Below, in pieces: positions 10,333 through 23,273 of a stretch of DNA of 64,000 bases. Position 1 is the stretch's first letter; the number at the start of each line of letters is the position of its first letter. The notes beneath the pieces are model-generated. The model was not told where the DNA came from, did not search any database, and was given only the letters and a program-made list of their open reading frames with translations. Both the position numbers and the translations under genes were made by a program. The stretch is from Phanerochaete sordida (lineage: Eukaryota; Basidiomycota; Agaricomycetes; Polyporales; Phanerochaetaceae), in contig BPQB01000001.1 of NCBI GenBank assembly GCA_019973155.2, positions 806,001-870,000 on the forward strand. Reading direction: 5' to 3'.

Positions 10333-13300
10333 ATGGACTATCAAGATCTGGACCCCGCCATACAGCAGCAGCTCAGCCTGCAGTCATTCGAGGTCGAGAC
10401 ACTCGCCCCTTCTTGGTTCCCTGCCGCTTATTATGGTCGGTAGGGCAAGTTCGATGTAAAGGACTTCGTCGGCGGGCTGTCCGAGCGGCTGATAGCCCAG
10501 TCTAAAGCAAGTGCTGGACGTACGTCGGTCGTAGCTAGACTCACATGGCAAGCTAAGCTCACAGTCTCATGCCTCAGCTTTTGACCCGAAGCCATTTATC
10601 CGCACGCTTGAGATGGCTGTTGACCAGCTGATATCTCTACGTAAAGATGTACAAACGCGTACGGAGCAGATGGAGAAGAGCGTGAAGGTTGCTGAGAGGG
10701 AATACGGGAAGAAGATGGTCGAGCTTAACCGTGGCTTTGAGGTATGTACAACAACTTGAATATATGCACCGCTATTTACCTGCCCTGCTAGGCGGTCGGC
10801 GGGTCGTTCTCGGGCATGGAACAGAGGATGAGCGAGGTTGGGCGTACAGCCATCCGGATAGGAGAAGAGCTCGAATCTATGCATCATCAACGGCAACGTG
10901 CGCAAGCCGCGTACGACTTGATAGACTTCTACAATCAGTTTGCTAAAGACGATACCGTGCGTATAGATGGTCTCAAGAAAGAGGGCAAGGAGGGACGGCG
11001 GCAAGTAGCTGTCCTCTTGCGCAGACTAAGTACCGTAGCGAAGGAAGTCGACCTCCCCAACGCGGACAAGGTATTTTACTTTTGGTGCACCATAGAATAT
11101 ATTTGAATGCTTATGACCCAACAGACGCGAGAGAACATCGACAAATACTGCGAGAAGTTTGAGAAGGACATGCTGCACCTATTCGACCGGGCCTACCGAC
11201 GTGGCGACCCCAAGATGATGCATGTAAGCTTTCTCTGAACAAAGCTGCACAATAGATGCTGATATTTGCGTAGCATTGCGCGCAAACGCTGTTAGATTTC
11301 AACGGAGGAACGTCATGCGTGCAGGTCTATGTGAATCAGCACGATTTCTTCATCAACCGTGTTTCGAACACCGATGCGCACGCAGACGACGAACTGTGAG
11401 CTCTCCAAATTCTCAAGACAAACTCAAACCATGCTAATCGTCCCTAGCTGGGAGCAATTGCCAGATCCTGACGCTAGTGTACCGAATGCGGAATCTGGTC
11501 TAGCGGAGCTGTTCAACGAGATTCGGACAACAGTGGGTCAAGAGGTCCAGATTGTCCAAGCGGTATTTCCCAATCCTGCGTATGTCATGCAAGTATTCTT
11601 GCAACGCGTATTTGCACAATCCGTAAGGCCAACTTGAATTGCCAATCTCCACGAGGCTTATTAGCCCTCGTAGATTCAACAACAGCTCGAGTTGTTGGTG
11701 AACAAGGCGGCTTCGTTCTCAGACCTAGCCTTCCTTCGTATACTGCAGATGGTACATCAGCAAACGGCGCATCTGGTGGAAGACCTCAAGAATTACGAAC
11801 TGCCCGCAGTGATCCCCCGCTCTCCTGTGGACAAGGGCGACTTTTCTAGCCAGTTGAACTCGGCCGCGTCCGGGTCTGTCGCCACCACTGCAACAGCGGT
11901 GACTGTCAGCACGATGCTCGAGACAGCGATGGAAGAGCTCTTCGTCCCGTATACAGAGGGGCAGCGCTACCTCGAACGAGAAAGCAAGAGCCTCAGCGAG
12001 CTATTCGCTAGCTTCTTGACAAACTTCACGAGATACCACGTACGAACTCATATTTCTCGACGTCGACTTTCTATTTACCGGTACGGCAGGAACGCACTCA
12101 CAAAGGTGGGAAGACATCGCTTTTCGACCGCATGGTGAACCAGCTCGGCACTGCTGCTGCCACTACGGGCACCTCAGGCACCTCTACCACCTCTGCGCAG
12201 GCTGCCGCTGCCATTCTGCGGTATGGTGGTCTCAGTGCAGCGATGGAGAAGAACAAGGAAAAGGCGATGGAAGAGCCTGTGACGGAGGAGGATGGCCAGC
12301 TCCACGTCGTCGTTGCCGAGACGATACTCAAGTGGCATGCAGAAGCAGTCGGTCGATGCGTCGAACTGAGTGCAGCCACCGATGTGTATGTCTCAGATTT
12401 CCAGCAGCACGTACGCACACTCACGTTCGACTCTACGATAGACCGAAACAGATCTACGCCCTATTGCGTGTACTCGCGGCTGCCATCGGCAGCTCGTACC
12501 TCGAGACAGCGATTGAGACGTACGTGGCCGTATCTACGGTCCCCAGATCTCGCTGACGAACAAACAGTGCGCAAACTCGAGCAGAAACCCAGGATCCGAA
12601 GCTAGAGCCGAATCTAGTTCCGCTCACAGTCCTGCGCGGCGTAGACATGATCAGCCATCTTTGGCAACAATACGTGAATGTCGCGCTGCTGCCGCTAGCA
12701 AGCACATCTGTCACTATTCGAAGAGAGATGATAGTATTCAACAACCAGACTATCAGCCGCATAGAGGGTGCCGTTAACCACGTTTTGCAACGCCTCATGG
12801 ACTGTACGTCCATTTGGCCGTATCCGCTATTCTCAAATCGGCTGACTTTCATTATCACCCAGCTATACTGAGCTGGCTGTCGTCACAACTGGCGAAGCAG
12901 AAGAGAAGCGATTTCAAGCCACGCAACGACGACCTCTCCTTTGCGCGCGTAAACACTGAGCCCTGCGTCGCCTGCTGCGACACGCTCGAGAAGGTGCGGG
13001 ACTCGGCGAAGGAGAATCTCAGCGGGAAGAATTTGGAAGTTTTCCTCACCGAGATTGGCGTTGCTTTCCATGCGTATGTTCTTGCCACAATTCTGTGGCC
13101 TACGACCTGAATCCTGTTCCAGTCTACTACTCGAGCACCTGAAGAAGTTCCCTGTCAGCGCAACTGGAGGTCTGATGCTAGCCAAGTGCGTACACCCCTC
13201 TGTGTTCCCTGACTTGCTGCTGAGGTCTCTTCGCAGGGACCTGAAGATGTACCAAGACACGATAATCACGTTCGGCATCCCCTCGCTGCAGGAGCGCTTC

Positions 13301-13651
13301 GAGTTTCTGCGACAGTTGGGCAACGTCTTCCTCGTGCGACCGGACATTCTCAAGTCGTACATTACGGACGGGTATCTGGGGCGCATCGACTCGGCGCTCC
13401 TGCGCCCGTATCTCGCGCAGCGGAGCGACTGGGGCCAGGCCGAGAAGGGCTTCAACGACAGCGCGGGCCTGGAAGACGGCGCGGACGGCAAGGTCAAGGA
13501 CCGCTTCGGCATGGGCCGTCTGAGCATGATCATGAAGGACCTCGAGCCGCTGCGCGACCACATCCCCCCAATGAACATGCCGAGCCTGCCCGCGGGCATG
13601 AGCATGCCGAGTCTGAATATGAGCTCCCGTTTCGGTGGCAGCTCGAGCTAG
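10333..13651 (+). CDS. SEC10: Exocyst complex subunit Sec10 (EXOC5)
   Basis: Sec10 is a core subunit of the octameric exocyst, which tethers secretory vesicles to the plasma membrane at growing tips. The spliced protein starts MDYQDLDPAIQQQLSLQSFE, continues GKFDVKDFVGGLSERL, and has a long coiled coil (about residues 45-160). Landmarks are FNGGTSCVQVYVNQHDFFI, EELFVPYTEGQRYLERES with LSELFASFLTNFTRYHE, and the C-terminal helical block RRDLKMYQDTIITFGIPSLQ with FLRQLGNVFLVRPDILKSYI. The end is a methionine/proline/serine-rich tail (MPSLPAGMSMPSLNMSSRFG). There are about a dozen short introns. Sec10 pairs directly with Sec15 in the complex, and SEC15 lies about 30 kb downstream on the same strand. 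Length, about 850 residues, suits the family. Confidence 0.93.
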
Positions 13652-13710
13652 TATGGAGGAGTAATCGGTGTAATTTATATCCACTGTATTAGTACATTGG
13701 ACTTTGGACC

Positions 13711-14875
13711 TCATTCACCCTTGAAGACCGGCTTGCGCTTCTCCTTAAATGCGTCGAGAGCCTCATTGCGATCCTTCGTCCTCAGCAGCGGCTCGTAGGA
13801 GCTACGCTCAAAATCGAGGCCGGCTTCCAGAGCCAGCTCTGGCGCGCGGTTGATCGCCTGCTTTGCGGCGCGGAGGGCCAGTGGGGCTGCAAAGCGCATT
13901 GGTACAATGGGGAGGAGCACATAGCAAGCTGCTCACCATTTTCTGAGATCTCCTCAGCTAATGCCAGAGCCCTATCGACAGCCGACTTGTCTTCGCATGA
14001 CACGTAGTCTACGACGCCTGTACTAGTCGTTAGAGTGAGCCGTGCACCACCCGCCGATGGAGCCTACCGAAGTCCCGTGCCTCGTGCGCAGTCAAAGCAC
14101 GCCCTGTAAAGATGAGGTTCTTCGCCCTCGAGAGGCCCAGGAGGCGTGTGAGCCGCTGCGTGCCGCCTGCGCCGGGTATGATCCCAAGCTTCGTCTCAGG
14201 GAGACCGATCTTCGTCACCGAGTGCCCTGCAATCCATGTCAGTGCCCTCTCCACTGCCAGCCACGCTAAGCCACGCACCAGCCACGCGTAGATCGCACGC
14301 AAGCGCGAGCTCGAGGCCACCGCCGAGCGCAGGGCCGTCGATGGCGGCGATGGTCGGCATGGGCAGGTTCTCGAGGCGGCCGAGCGCGGCGCGGAGGTCG
14401 AAGAGGAACCTGTCAACGTCGGCGCGCGACATGGTGCGGCGCTCGGCGAGGTCCGCGCCCGCGCAGAACGCGCCGAGCGTCGACGAGCGCACGATGAGGA
14501 CGCGTGCCCTAGCGTGCCGCGCGGTCAGCGCGAGCGTCGCGGAGCGCGCGGGGGGCGTACTCTTTGTCGAACTGCAGCTTGTCGAGGCACTCGTGGAATT
14601 CCTGCGCGGCGGTTGGTGGTGGGGCGAGAGGAAGGGAAGAGGGTACACACTGCGAGCAGCCTACGCGAGATGGCGTTCTTCGCCTTGGGCCTGTTCAGCG
14701 ACAGATATTGCACGCCTGGCTTCGCTTCCTGCAAGTACGCTTCCGCGGGCCCATCATGCGCGGGCGTTGTCTGAATGTGTCGGCGTCCGACGTGCACGAA
14801 GAGGGCTCGAGAGCATTGTGCCCTTGCAGGGGCGCGTGAAGTCGCGGTTGCGTGGCGGGCGGCGAGCGAGAACAT
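13711..14875 (-). CDS. Mitochondrial enoyl-CoA hydratase, methylglutaconyl-CoA hydratase (AUH) type
   Basis: A crotonase-fold enzyme of about 300 residues. It begins [19 protein letters not shown], an arginine/alanine-rich sequence typical of a mitochondrial targeting peptide. Crotonase motifs follow in order: CoA-binding [31 protein letters not shown], the oxyanion-hole segment [19 protein letters not shown], and [20 protein letters not shown]. The two glutamates expected in catalysis (in GGGLELA and LPETKLG) are both present. The C-terminal helix carries [20 protein letters not shown] and [12 protein letters not shown]. The [17 protein letters not shown] form and the RNA-binding-like basic end point to the AUH subgroup of leucine breakdown, but a general short-chain enoyl-CoA hydratase is possible. 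The gene converges with SEC10; the stop codons are 60 bases apart. Confidence 0.88.
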
Positions 14876-15388
14876 GGTGGCACGGGAGAAGAATGCGGGG
14901 TAACAGCACGTCGCGCTATTTATGCGCGGCCCGGGCGCATCTGCTGTACCGGATCTCACGCGACTTCACCTCGTCACACGCGCACTCTGTGAACGATGTG
15001 GAGACGATGCAGAGGAGGAAACGAAGGTAGAATAGTCATTACATGTGTCGACCTGAACTAGTAGATAGAGAGGTACATGACACAACACACGATGACCTAC
15101 AATACTTGTACCATATACCCACTTAATAGTTACAAGATAAATCACACTAATACCTGACAAAACCACGGAGGGAACCAAAATCCGTGCTCCGTCGACAGAC
15201 AAATCCGAGACCAATAAATGACGGTGGGAGGAAGGGGGTGAGCGATCCAGAACCGGGTATGAACTTCCAAGACAGCTCGTGAGATGGGGTCATGACGAGA
15301 AGATCGGAGAGTTGAAGGACTGGACCGATGATGCTATGCAAGATGGAGGATGGGGATGGAGATGCGATGATGCAGATGCGAGGCAAGT
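14876..15388. other. Intergenic, hydratase promoter and 3' region of the membrane protein gene
   Basis: About 510 bases between two genes on the minus strand. The part around 15050-15170 is AT-richer and looks like a 3' region. No gene is supported. Confidence 0.5.
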
Positions 15389-16608
15389 CTACTGAGCGTA
15401 ACCATCGTCGATGCCGCCGTACGCGTCTCCGACTTGTGTGGGAGGCCGCTGTGTCTGGGAGACAGGCGGTGCCCTTGCACGCGGCACGTTCTGCGGGTCT
15501 GCGAATGGATGAGACCCGGTTGGTGACGGTGCTCCACCGTAGGGTGCGTTATTGTAGCCAGTGTATTGGTACTGGCTACCGCCGGCAGCAGCAGCGTAGG
15601 CAGTGCCGGGAGGGTACTCGTGTTGCCGGGACGCGCTGTAGTCCTGGGTAGCCTGCGCAGAGCCATAATGGACAGTGCGGTCAAGGTACGCGTCGTTACG
15701 GGCAGGGGCCATTGCAGGGGCGCTGGCGAGGTTCCACGAGCTGTCGTTGTTGCTGTTGCCGGCGTGCATGGCGTTAGAGGGTTCCTCATACTTCTCGAAG
15801 TACTCTCCCTCCTCCTCGTCGCGCTGACGAGCACGTCGCTGCATGACCTTCATGACGATGAAGATAATAATCAATGCGGCAATGACTCCAGCAACGCCGA
15901 AGACACCGGCCATGGCGCCCTTGTTCTCGAGGAAGCTATGAAAGGTATAAGTCATATAGAAGCGCGTAAAGCTGTTAGACATACCTCTTGGGAGCATTTG
16001 AGGCAGCACCGGTGGCAGCTGGCGCGTCTGTGCTGGAAACAGAAGGCTGGGGCACAGAGAACTGGCCAGAGACGGGGGCATACGATGAGTGCCCGCCACT
16101 GCCTCCTGTTGCGGAGGGTTGCGCGGCAGTGATAGTGCTGGACTTGGAAATAGCAGAGGAGCTCTGCGACCTGTCAAGACTAGATGTCAGATGGCGGGAC
16201 TAGATATACTGGCCGGATAACGCACGACGATGATGCCGACGACGACGAGGTGCTGCTGGCAGATGAGCTGCTAGCGGAGCTGCTGGAGCTGCTGGACGGA
16301 ACAGACGCGGACGAGCTCTGCGAAGAAGAGCCCCCGGGCACTGGAGTGGACTGAGACGACGCCGCAGACTGGGACGCAGCGGATGGGGACGACGCCGCCG
16401 CTGAAGACGCGCTCGAGGCGGGGGATGTGACTGAGGCGGCCGAGGTGGAGGATGGAGTAGGGGTATCGGGAGTAGAGGTTACACCAGGAAGAGAGACGGC
16501 CTGTCCTGAGGAGGATTGCGCATGTACAGAACCAAAAGAGTGTGACAGTAGGACGACAAGAGTAAAGAGCGTGAAGATGCGCGCTGTGGACGCCTTGCAG
16601 CAACGCAT
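15389..16608 (-). CDS. Serine-rich single-pass membrane protein, Mid2-like layout
   Basis: A putative cell-surface protein of about 350 residues. From MRCCKASTARIFTLFTLV it has a signal peptide ending near SVHAQS, then about 150 residues of very serine/alanine/proline-rich sequence expected to be O-mannosylated. One membrane helix (GVFGVAGVIAALIIIFIVMK) follows, then a basic stop-transfer (QRRARQRDEEEGEYFEKYEE). The cytoplasmic tail of about 150 residues is rich in tyrosine, proline and glycine and ends GDAYGGIDDGYAQ. The layout resembles fungal wall-stress sensors such as Mid2, but I see no WSC cysteine domain and cannot assign a family. The frame is open upstream to 16707; the start at 16608 is chosen because it puts the signal peptide at the N-terminus. 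Confidence 0.7.
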
Positions 16609-17008
16609 GGTGGGCGGGGGTATCGGTGGGGGGAGGAGGGGGAGGGCGTCGCGAACGGTGTCGAGGGGCCGGCAGACGGTGACGGGAAGATGGAGGACAA
16701 CAACCACCGTCTCGCGCGAATGTCACATTCTGGGGAAGTCACGCCGCATCAACCTCATCTTTCTCACCTGCCATTTCGAGACCTTGCGCCCCTGCCCGAC
16801 CACGCGAGCAACGTCACATCCATCACCCCGCCATGCGCTTGTCACGCCCTGCCAAGACAGCGCCCACGTGCGGCGACCTCGACAAAATCCGGACGAGCCA
16901 ACGCCACGCGCCACGAGCAACGACGAGGAGGTTCAGGACAGGCACGCTGCAGCTACACGCAGGTTTGGAACCCATGGTGCAAACAAGACGCAAGGCCAAC
17001 AGCGCCGC
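16609..17008. other. Intergenic, promoter region of the serine-rich membrane protein
   Basis: About 400 bases between two minus-strand genes, with pyrimidine-rich stretches on the coding strand near the start codon, common in fungal promoters. No gene is supported. Confidence 0.5.
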
Positions 17009-18695
17009 CTAGGCGTTCATCGCTATCCCCGGCAGCTTCTTCTGGGCAAACTTCCTCGACCGCTGCTCCATCGCCTCGCTGCTACTCAGCCGAATGCAGA
17101 ATTGCTGAAACTTGCCGGCCTCGATGAGTCCAGAGATCTCCTTGGGCGTCAGCTCCGTGTTCCATCGCTGATGCAACGCATTCGCGAGAGGAATCTTGAT
17201 CTACAGGGTAATGGCCATCAGTGTACGTCTCCGGGAGAGGACAGGTACTAACGTTTTTGATGTACTTTGGCCATTGGGGAGGAAGCTCCACATGGCTCCA
17301 TCGTAGCTTTCCGATGTAGATATATATTGATACATCCTACCGAGCCCAGGTGAGCAATTGAGAATACACATTTGCTCACCAAGTGACTGACCTGCTCTTT
17401 GAGACGAATGATCGTGTGGTACTCGGGGTCGGGGTCGTCTCCATCCCAGTGTTCGACGTGCGTTTGCTCACATCGTTCACGAGTCATCCAGGTGACCATG
17501 AACGTTCCTTCGGGCGCCTCGATGAATATGGGGTCGAGGACGAACACAGTGTTCTTGAGGAAACATAGATGGAACTCGCGTTTTTCCCGACGTGTGTCGA
17601 GCCTATGATACCAGTTAGGCGTCCTCTTACAGGTCGACCAGACGAGGACAGCCTTACTCCTCAATATCTTTGACCTTGAAACGTCTCAGAAGATACTCAC
17701 TTTGCAGCGATGAACACATGGAGACTCACGATTGCTGAATCAGGTTCTAGTTCCATCGCTACCCTCAGCTTTTCAAAGGTCATAGCATCGGACCACATCG
17801 CGGCTGCGTTGGGTATGCCTGTGATTTTGAACTCATAATTCGGGTCAAGTTGCTCCCCTGGGGGAGGGGACCCTAGGTCGAACGAGTAGCTCGCGTATTG
17901 ATCTCTTGGGCCTTCGACGGTCTTCTCCGAAGCATCGTCGTTGTCGGGTGCTGCCTCGCCATCGTCATCGCTGGCGACCGTCTCAACCCGGGCAGCACGG
18001 CTGCTCTGCCTCCGAGGACCGCCTTGACCGTTAAGGTCCATCGAGGCCAGCGGGGGGTCGCGCTGGGCCCTCGACGGGCCTGCCGTGCCGCCCTGCCTGC
18101 CAGCAGTCTTCGGGCTCCCTGATGGAGGAGCAGTATATCGACTCCGCGGAGACGTCGATGCCATGGATGGCTGGAAAGGACATCAGCAGCGACAGCAAAA
18201 AGGTAGGAGGAGCGTACGTTAGATCTCATATGGGTATACAAGTCGTTGCTGTACTTCCAGGCGCGCCTGAGCTGCTTGGATAGCTCATCTCGTTCCGCTT
18301 GCGAGTCCCTGAGTTGCTTTTGCAGGTCGATATTAGGCTCGTTGGTGGACTGGTGGCCACGAGCTCGCAGATTCTTTATTTCCAAGAGGAGCTCCTTAAC
18401 GCGTGCCTGCAACTGTTCCTTGTCATCCTCGAGCTCTTGGATTCTGTGCGTTCGACGAGCGATCTCTTCTTCAGCATCCGTCATCGCTGCGTCCAGTCTA
18501 CTTCGCAGGGCAAGCACAGACTGCGACGTGGTCCCCATATCGGAGAAGACGGTGCTGAGCTGCAAACAAGATGCGTCAACCGTCTCTTGCTGCATCTTGT
18601 GTGAAGCACCGCACCTCATCGCGGATCGCCCTGAAGCCAAACGGGTCAGGCTCTTCCGCATGCCGCGATGTGCGGTCTGCACGAGACGAGGGCAT
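17009..18695 (-). CDS. Uncharacterised coiled-coil protein
   Basis: I do not recognise this gene. Splicing from ATG 18695 gives MPSSRADRTSRHAEEPDPFG, then a long coiled coil of about 100 residues (from LSTVFSDMGTTSQSVLALRS through LEDDKEQLQARVKELLLEIK to LRRAWKYSNDLYTHMRSN). A low-complexity basic/serine linker of about 60 residues and an acidic patch (SDDDGEAAPDNDD) come next. A globular C-terminal half then contains YEFKITGIPNAAAMWSDAMT, FHLCFLKNTVFVLDPIFIE, FMVTWMTRERCEQTHVEHW, LRWSHVELPPQWPKYIKN and ELTPKEISGLIEAGKFQQFC, ending KKLPGIAMNA. There are at least six exons; one intron is only about 41 bases. A coiled coil followed by one compact domain is common in kinetochore and spindle proteins, but no specific family matched. 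It is divergent from the ACMSD-like gene. Confidence 0.7.
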
Positions 18696-19157
18696 GGCGA
18701 GCCGGCGGCGTCCGAGGGTGAGCAGTGAGCGTGGTCGACGTTCGACGTCGAACAGGAGCCGAGGCTGCAATCAGCATTTCGCCCGCCACTGTTTGCCGAG
18801 AGAAGACTGCAATCGGATGGCTCAGCGCGGCAGCCCTACACGTCCAGCGGCGGCTCCACGACGACTCTCACTGGGCGGAGCATCTGCGAGAGATATGGCT
18901 CCGTGCACAGTCCGCTCAATGGCGAGCGGAGGGGAGAGTTCGCTGCGGACATCCGCAAGCTCTGAGCTCGCCGCGGAGGCTCTTCCACGATCACAGATCT
19001 GCCCCGCACGCGGGTAATTTTATGAACACCTCGACCTGCTTATCCTCGCGTGTCCTCGTGTGCCTTGTCTGGATGCACGATACACAACAGAGCAACCGCG
19101 TTTCGCGATACTGAAGTGACTTGAGCAGGAACCACCACTTGCGTACGCGTCGTCAGA
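18696..19157. other. Divergent promoter region
   Basis: A 460-base spacer between the coiled-coil gene (minus) and the ACMSD-like gene (plus), presumably holding both promoters. Reading frames here are short and arginine/serine-rich without any recognisable protein. Confidence 0.5.
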
Positions 19158-20489
19158 ATGGCTGCCCGGAGACTGCTTGTTGACATCCACACCCACGTCT
19201 ATCTCCCGCGATATGCTGCTTTCTTGCGCTCACGCAACAGCGTACCACGTATATTCACGCGTACCAACGATGCTGGAGAGTCGGAAGAGCGGCTGCTGAT
19301 CCTGGACAATGAGCCCAGTGTGGGAAGGCCTGTCGGTGCTCAGGTGCGTGGCGGCATCTTGTGTCTTGTGTGCTGCGTCCTAAACCACTCGCGATGCCTA
19401 GTACTGGGACAGAGAGGAGAAGCTCAAGTTCATGGACAAACATGGGATAGACGTCTCTGTCGTGAGGTGCGTAGCTCAGCCCGTCCCCACTGCACAGTAG
19501 CTCATGCTAGTGGGCCCCACAGTTCGGCGAACCCATGGCTCGATTTTCTCCCCGCGTCCACCGCGCACAAGCTCGCAGGCGAGCTGAACGAAGACCTCGA
19601 AGCATATTGCGCGACGTCTCCCTCGCTCCAAGGCGACTCGCTGAAGCGACTGTACGGCTTCGGCCTCCTGCCGCTTGTGCCAGAGGTGACTGTGCAATCG
19701 CTGCTCGACACCGTGCAGCAGATCTCGGGTCTGCCGCATCTTAAGGGCATCATCATGGGGACGCGCGGAGCCGGACAGGGCCTGGACGACGACGCGCTGG
19801 AGCCTGTGTGGGAGGCAATTGCTCAGGCGGGGCTTGTCGTCTTCCTGCATCCCCATTACGGCGTCGATGGCAAGGCGTGGGGCGAGAAGGAGAACGGGCA
19901 CGTCCTTCCGCTTGCGCTCGGGTTCCCCTTCGAGACTACCATCGTGAGCAGCCCAGTTATATCGTCAGAGACATGACCTCAGAGTGCACATTCCCAGGCG
20001 ACGACGCGACTCATCCTATCTGGGGTCTTCGACCGGCACCCCACGCTGCGCCTGCTGCTCGCCCACTCGGGCGGCGCGCTCCCGCAACTCTCGTCGCGCC
20101 TCGCGTCGTGCATCGACCACGACCCCGTGGTTGCCTCGCGCCTGCAGCACGACGCCCGCTACTACCTGGGCAAACTCTACTTTGACGCTGTCGCGTACGG
20201 TTCAGAGGAGCTGGGTTTCGTGAGCGACGTCATCGGACGCGCCGACGCGTTCGCGGCGCGTGCGGCGTCCGCGGGCGCGTCGAGGGCCGTCGGTGAGAAG
20301 TGCAGGCTCGGGAGTGCGAAGATGCTCTTTGGCACCGACCACCCGTTCTTCCCACCACTCTCTGCGACGGAGAAGTGGAAGAGCGTCGTGGAGAATCTTG
20401 AGGCTATCGATGGTGTTGAAGGATGGACCGACGTGGAGAAGAACGGCGTGCGGGGCGGAAATGCTCTGAAACTGTTCGGTCTAGCGTGA
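19158..20489 (+). CDS. ACMSD-like metal-dependent decarboxylase (amidohydrolase family)
   Basis: A TIM-barrel amidohydrolase of the group containing 2-amino-3-carboxymuconate-6-semialdehyde decarboxylase (ACMSD). From MAARRLLVDIHTHVYLPRY the protein shows the metal ligands HTH, then YWDREEKLKFMDKHGIDVSV, SSANPWLDFL, LYGFGLLPLV, LVVFLHPHYGV, LALGFPFETT, LSGVFDRHPTLRLLLAHSGG and LFGTDHPFFPP. These supply the expected histidines and the catalytic aspartate of GTDHP. Introns at about 19344-19402, 19467-19522 and 19944-19996 restore one frame of about 385 residues. ACMSD removes the precursor of quinolinate and so opposes NAD synthesis. Close fungal relatives include iso-orotate and other decarboxylases, so the substrate is not certain. 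The neighbouring quinolinate phosphoribosyltransferase, 70 bases away in convergent orientation, supports the kynurenine-pathway reading. Confidence 0.85.
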
Positions 20490-20558
20490 ATTGCGTCGTA
20501 CACTTGACATTGTTCGGATATATTGGTTGTACACTTAAGCGTTCACTTGTACTTCTGT

Positions 20559-21662
<1,104 letters not shown>

Positions 21663-22023
21663 GATGAAGTCAGAAGGAAAGTGCTTAGGCGGGTATACTT
21701 GTAAGACGCGGATGTGCTAAGCGACGCGGGGCGGAACAAGCGAGGACATGTCTTAGACAACGATCCTCTACCTACTCACGAGGCCTGAGAAAATCACGGG
21801 GAACCCAGTAAAGAGGAGTACACCACTATATACGGACAGAATGTCCACAGAGTACTATATACCACATAAAGACAGGCGAGTCGAGAGACTGTATACACGA
21901 GCTCAAAGTCCAGACAGGCCACAAAAAGTCTTGTGACGACCGAGAAATGTAAGAAAGGAGATAAGAGGGAAAACTGTCGAGGAGGGGGAGGAGGGAACAC
22001 TTGGATGGATACGGCGAGCGTAT
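21663..22023. other. Intergenic, QPRT promoter and 3' region of the GPI protein gene
   Basis: About 360 bases between two minus-strand genes, AT-richer at 21800-21960 as in a 3' untranslated region. No gene is supported. Confidence 0.5.
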
Positions 22024-22732
22024 TTACGCGAGGAAAGCGCCAATAAGGGCGACGAGGCCGAAGAAAGAGGCCTGGACACCAGTGGAGACAGCAGCGTTGG
22101 TGTTCTGGGGCGAGGTAGAGGTGTCAGAGGTGGTGGGGTTGAGATCGCTGCTGTCGGTGTTCTGCGCAGCCCTGAGACAAGGGTCAATAAATTGGGAAAT
22201 GGGGAGGAGATACTGGGGCACTTACGAAGCGCCAGTAGAGCTAGCAGTGTTCGAGACGACAAGCGTGGTACCGCCGCTCGTGGCCGCACCAGAGGTCGAG
22301 CTCGCAATCGAAGAGCTGCCGCTGGGGGTGACGAAAGTGAACTGGTCGGACTGGGCGAGGATGGTGTTCAGGTGGTCAGGGTCAGACACCAGGTTAACCT
22401 GGAAGCCTGAGCCCGAGGGCCAGCCAGCAGAGGGCGGGTTGACTTTGACCGTGCCGAGGGACGTGTCAACAAGGGCGTCAAGGACCTGCGAGTAGGTGGG
22501 GAACCGTGCCTACGAGACAAGAGCTCAGTACACATGCTCGAAGCGCGCGCGGCTGGCAAGAACATACCATGTTCACGAGAACAACGGTGAAGTTGGTGGG
22601 GTCTGTGGAGACGGCAGTCCACGAGACAGTGTTCTGACCGCTGGTGCTGAAGCCGGTGGAGTTGGTGGGAGCAGTGACCGACATGGCCAGAGCAGAGGCG
22701 GCGAAGGCGAGAAGGGTGGCGACGGCACGCAT
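22024..22732 (-). CDS. GPI-anchored cell-wall protein, Kre9/KNH (Ser-Thr-rich) family
   Basis: A secreted protein of about 195 residues. The N-terminus MRAVATLLAFAASALAMSV is a signal peptide. The Kre9/KNH1-type domain follows: VTAPTNSTGFSTSGQNTVSW, DPTNFTVVLVNM, and after the first intron FPTYSQVLDALVDTSLGTV, with WPSGSGFQVNLVSDPDHLN and LAQSDQFTF. A serine/threonine-rich stalk leads to AAQNTDSSDLNPTTSDT and a hydrophobic end (ASFFGLVALIGAFLA) typical of a GPI-anchor signal. Members of this family sit at the plasma membrane or wall; some take part in beta-1,6-glucan assembly, but most agaricomycete copies have no known function. Two introns are at about 22172-22226 and 22510-22568. A TTTAAAAA run near 22831, about 100 bases upstream, may be its TATA element. 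Confidence 0.82.
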
Positions 22733-23273
22733 GGTCGAGGTTGTGACGGGGAATAAACGACGGTGGTTTTGGCGGTGAAGGCGGCGGCGAGGTCGAAAGG
22801 TGCAGAAGCGGGCGACGAAGCTGGGCCTGGTTTAAAAAGTAGAGAACGTGGGTGTCGAGACGAAGAGGCACGAGAGAAGGGGCAGTGAACAACACGGCGA
22901 GAACAGTCCCTCACCGTCACGCTTTGTCACACCTACCGGGCGCTTCTCCCCGCCAAGCCGACGACACCCGCCCAATCGGAGGCGGCCGACGGAACCGGAA
23001 TGGGCTGCAGTCCCCGACCGCGGTGAATATTCGCCGCACCGGACATCCGCTTTTTCCAAGGCCTGGCGGGTGCTGGCGGGAGGGGGCGAGGTGAACTCGA
23101 GCCTTTTGCTGCACGATCTGCAGCGCACAGACTGGGGTGTGGGATGCAGCACAACAAACACGGTTGCGATTGTGACCGGTGACCCATATGCTACAGATTC
23201 CGAGTAACGGTGATCACCTTCCAGTATCAGAACAAGCTAATGCCGCTCAAGAAGAGAGAAATTCGTCTACACC
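22733..23273. other. Intergenic, promoter of the GPI protein gene
   Basis: About 540 bases. The half near the GPI gene is purine-rich on the plus strand (pyrimidine-rich on the coding strand) and includes a TTTAAAAA run at 22831-22838. The other half is the 3' flank of the Gemin2 gene. No gene is supported. Confidence 0.5.

Noticed and set aside
17009..18695. Assignment as monopolin Csm1/Pcs1
   Set aside because: Overall shape fits, but none of the family's sequence landmarks could be seen, so no name was given.
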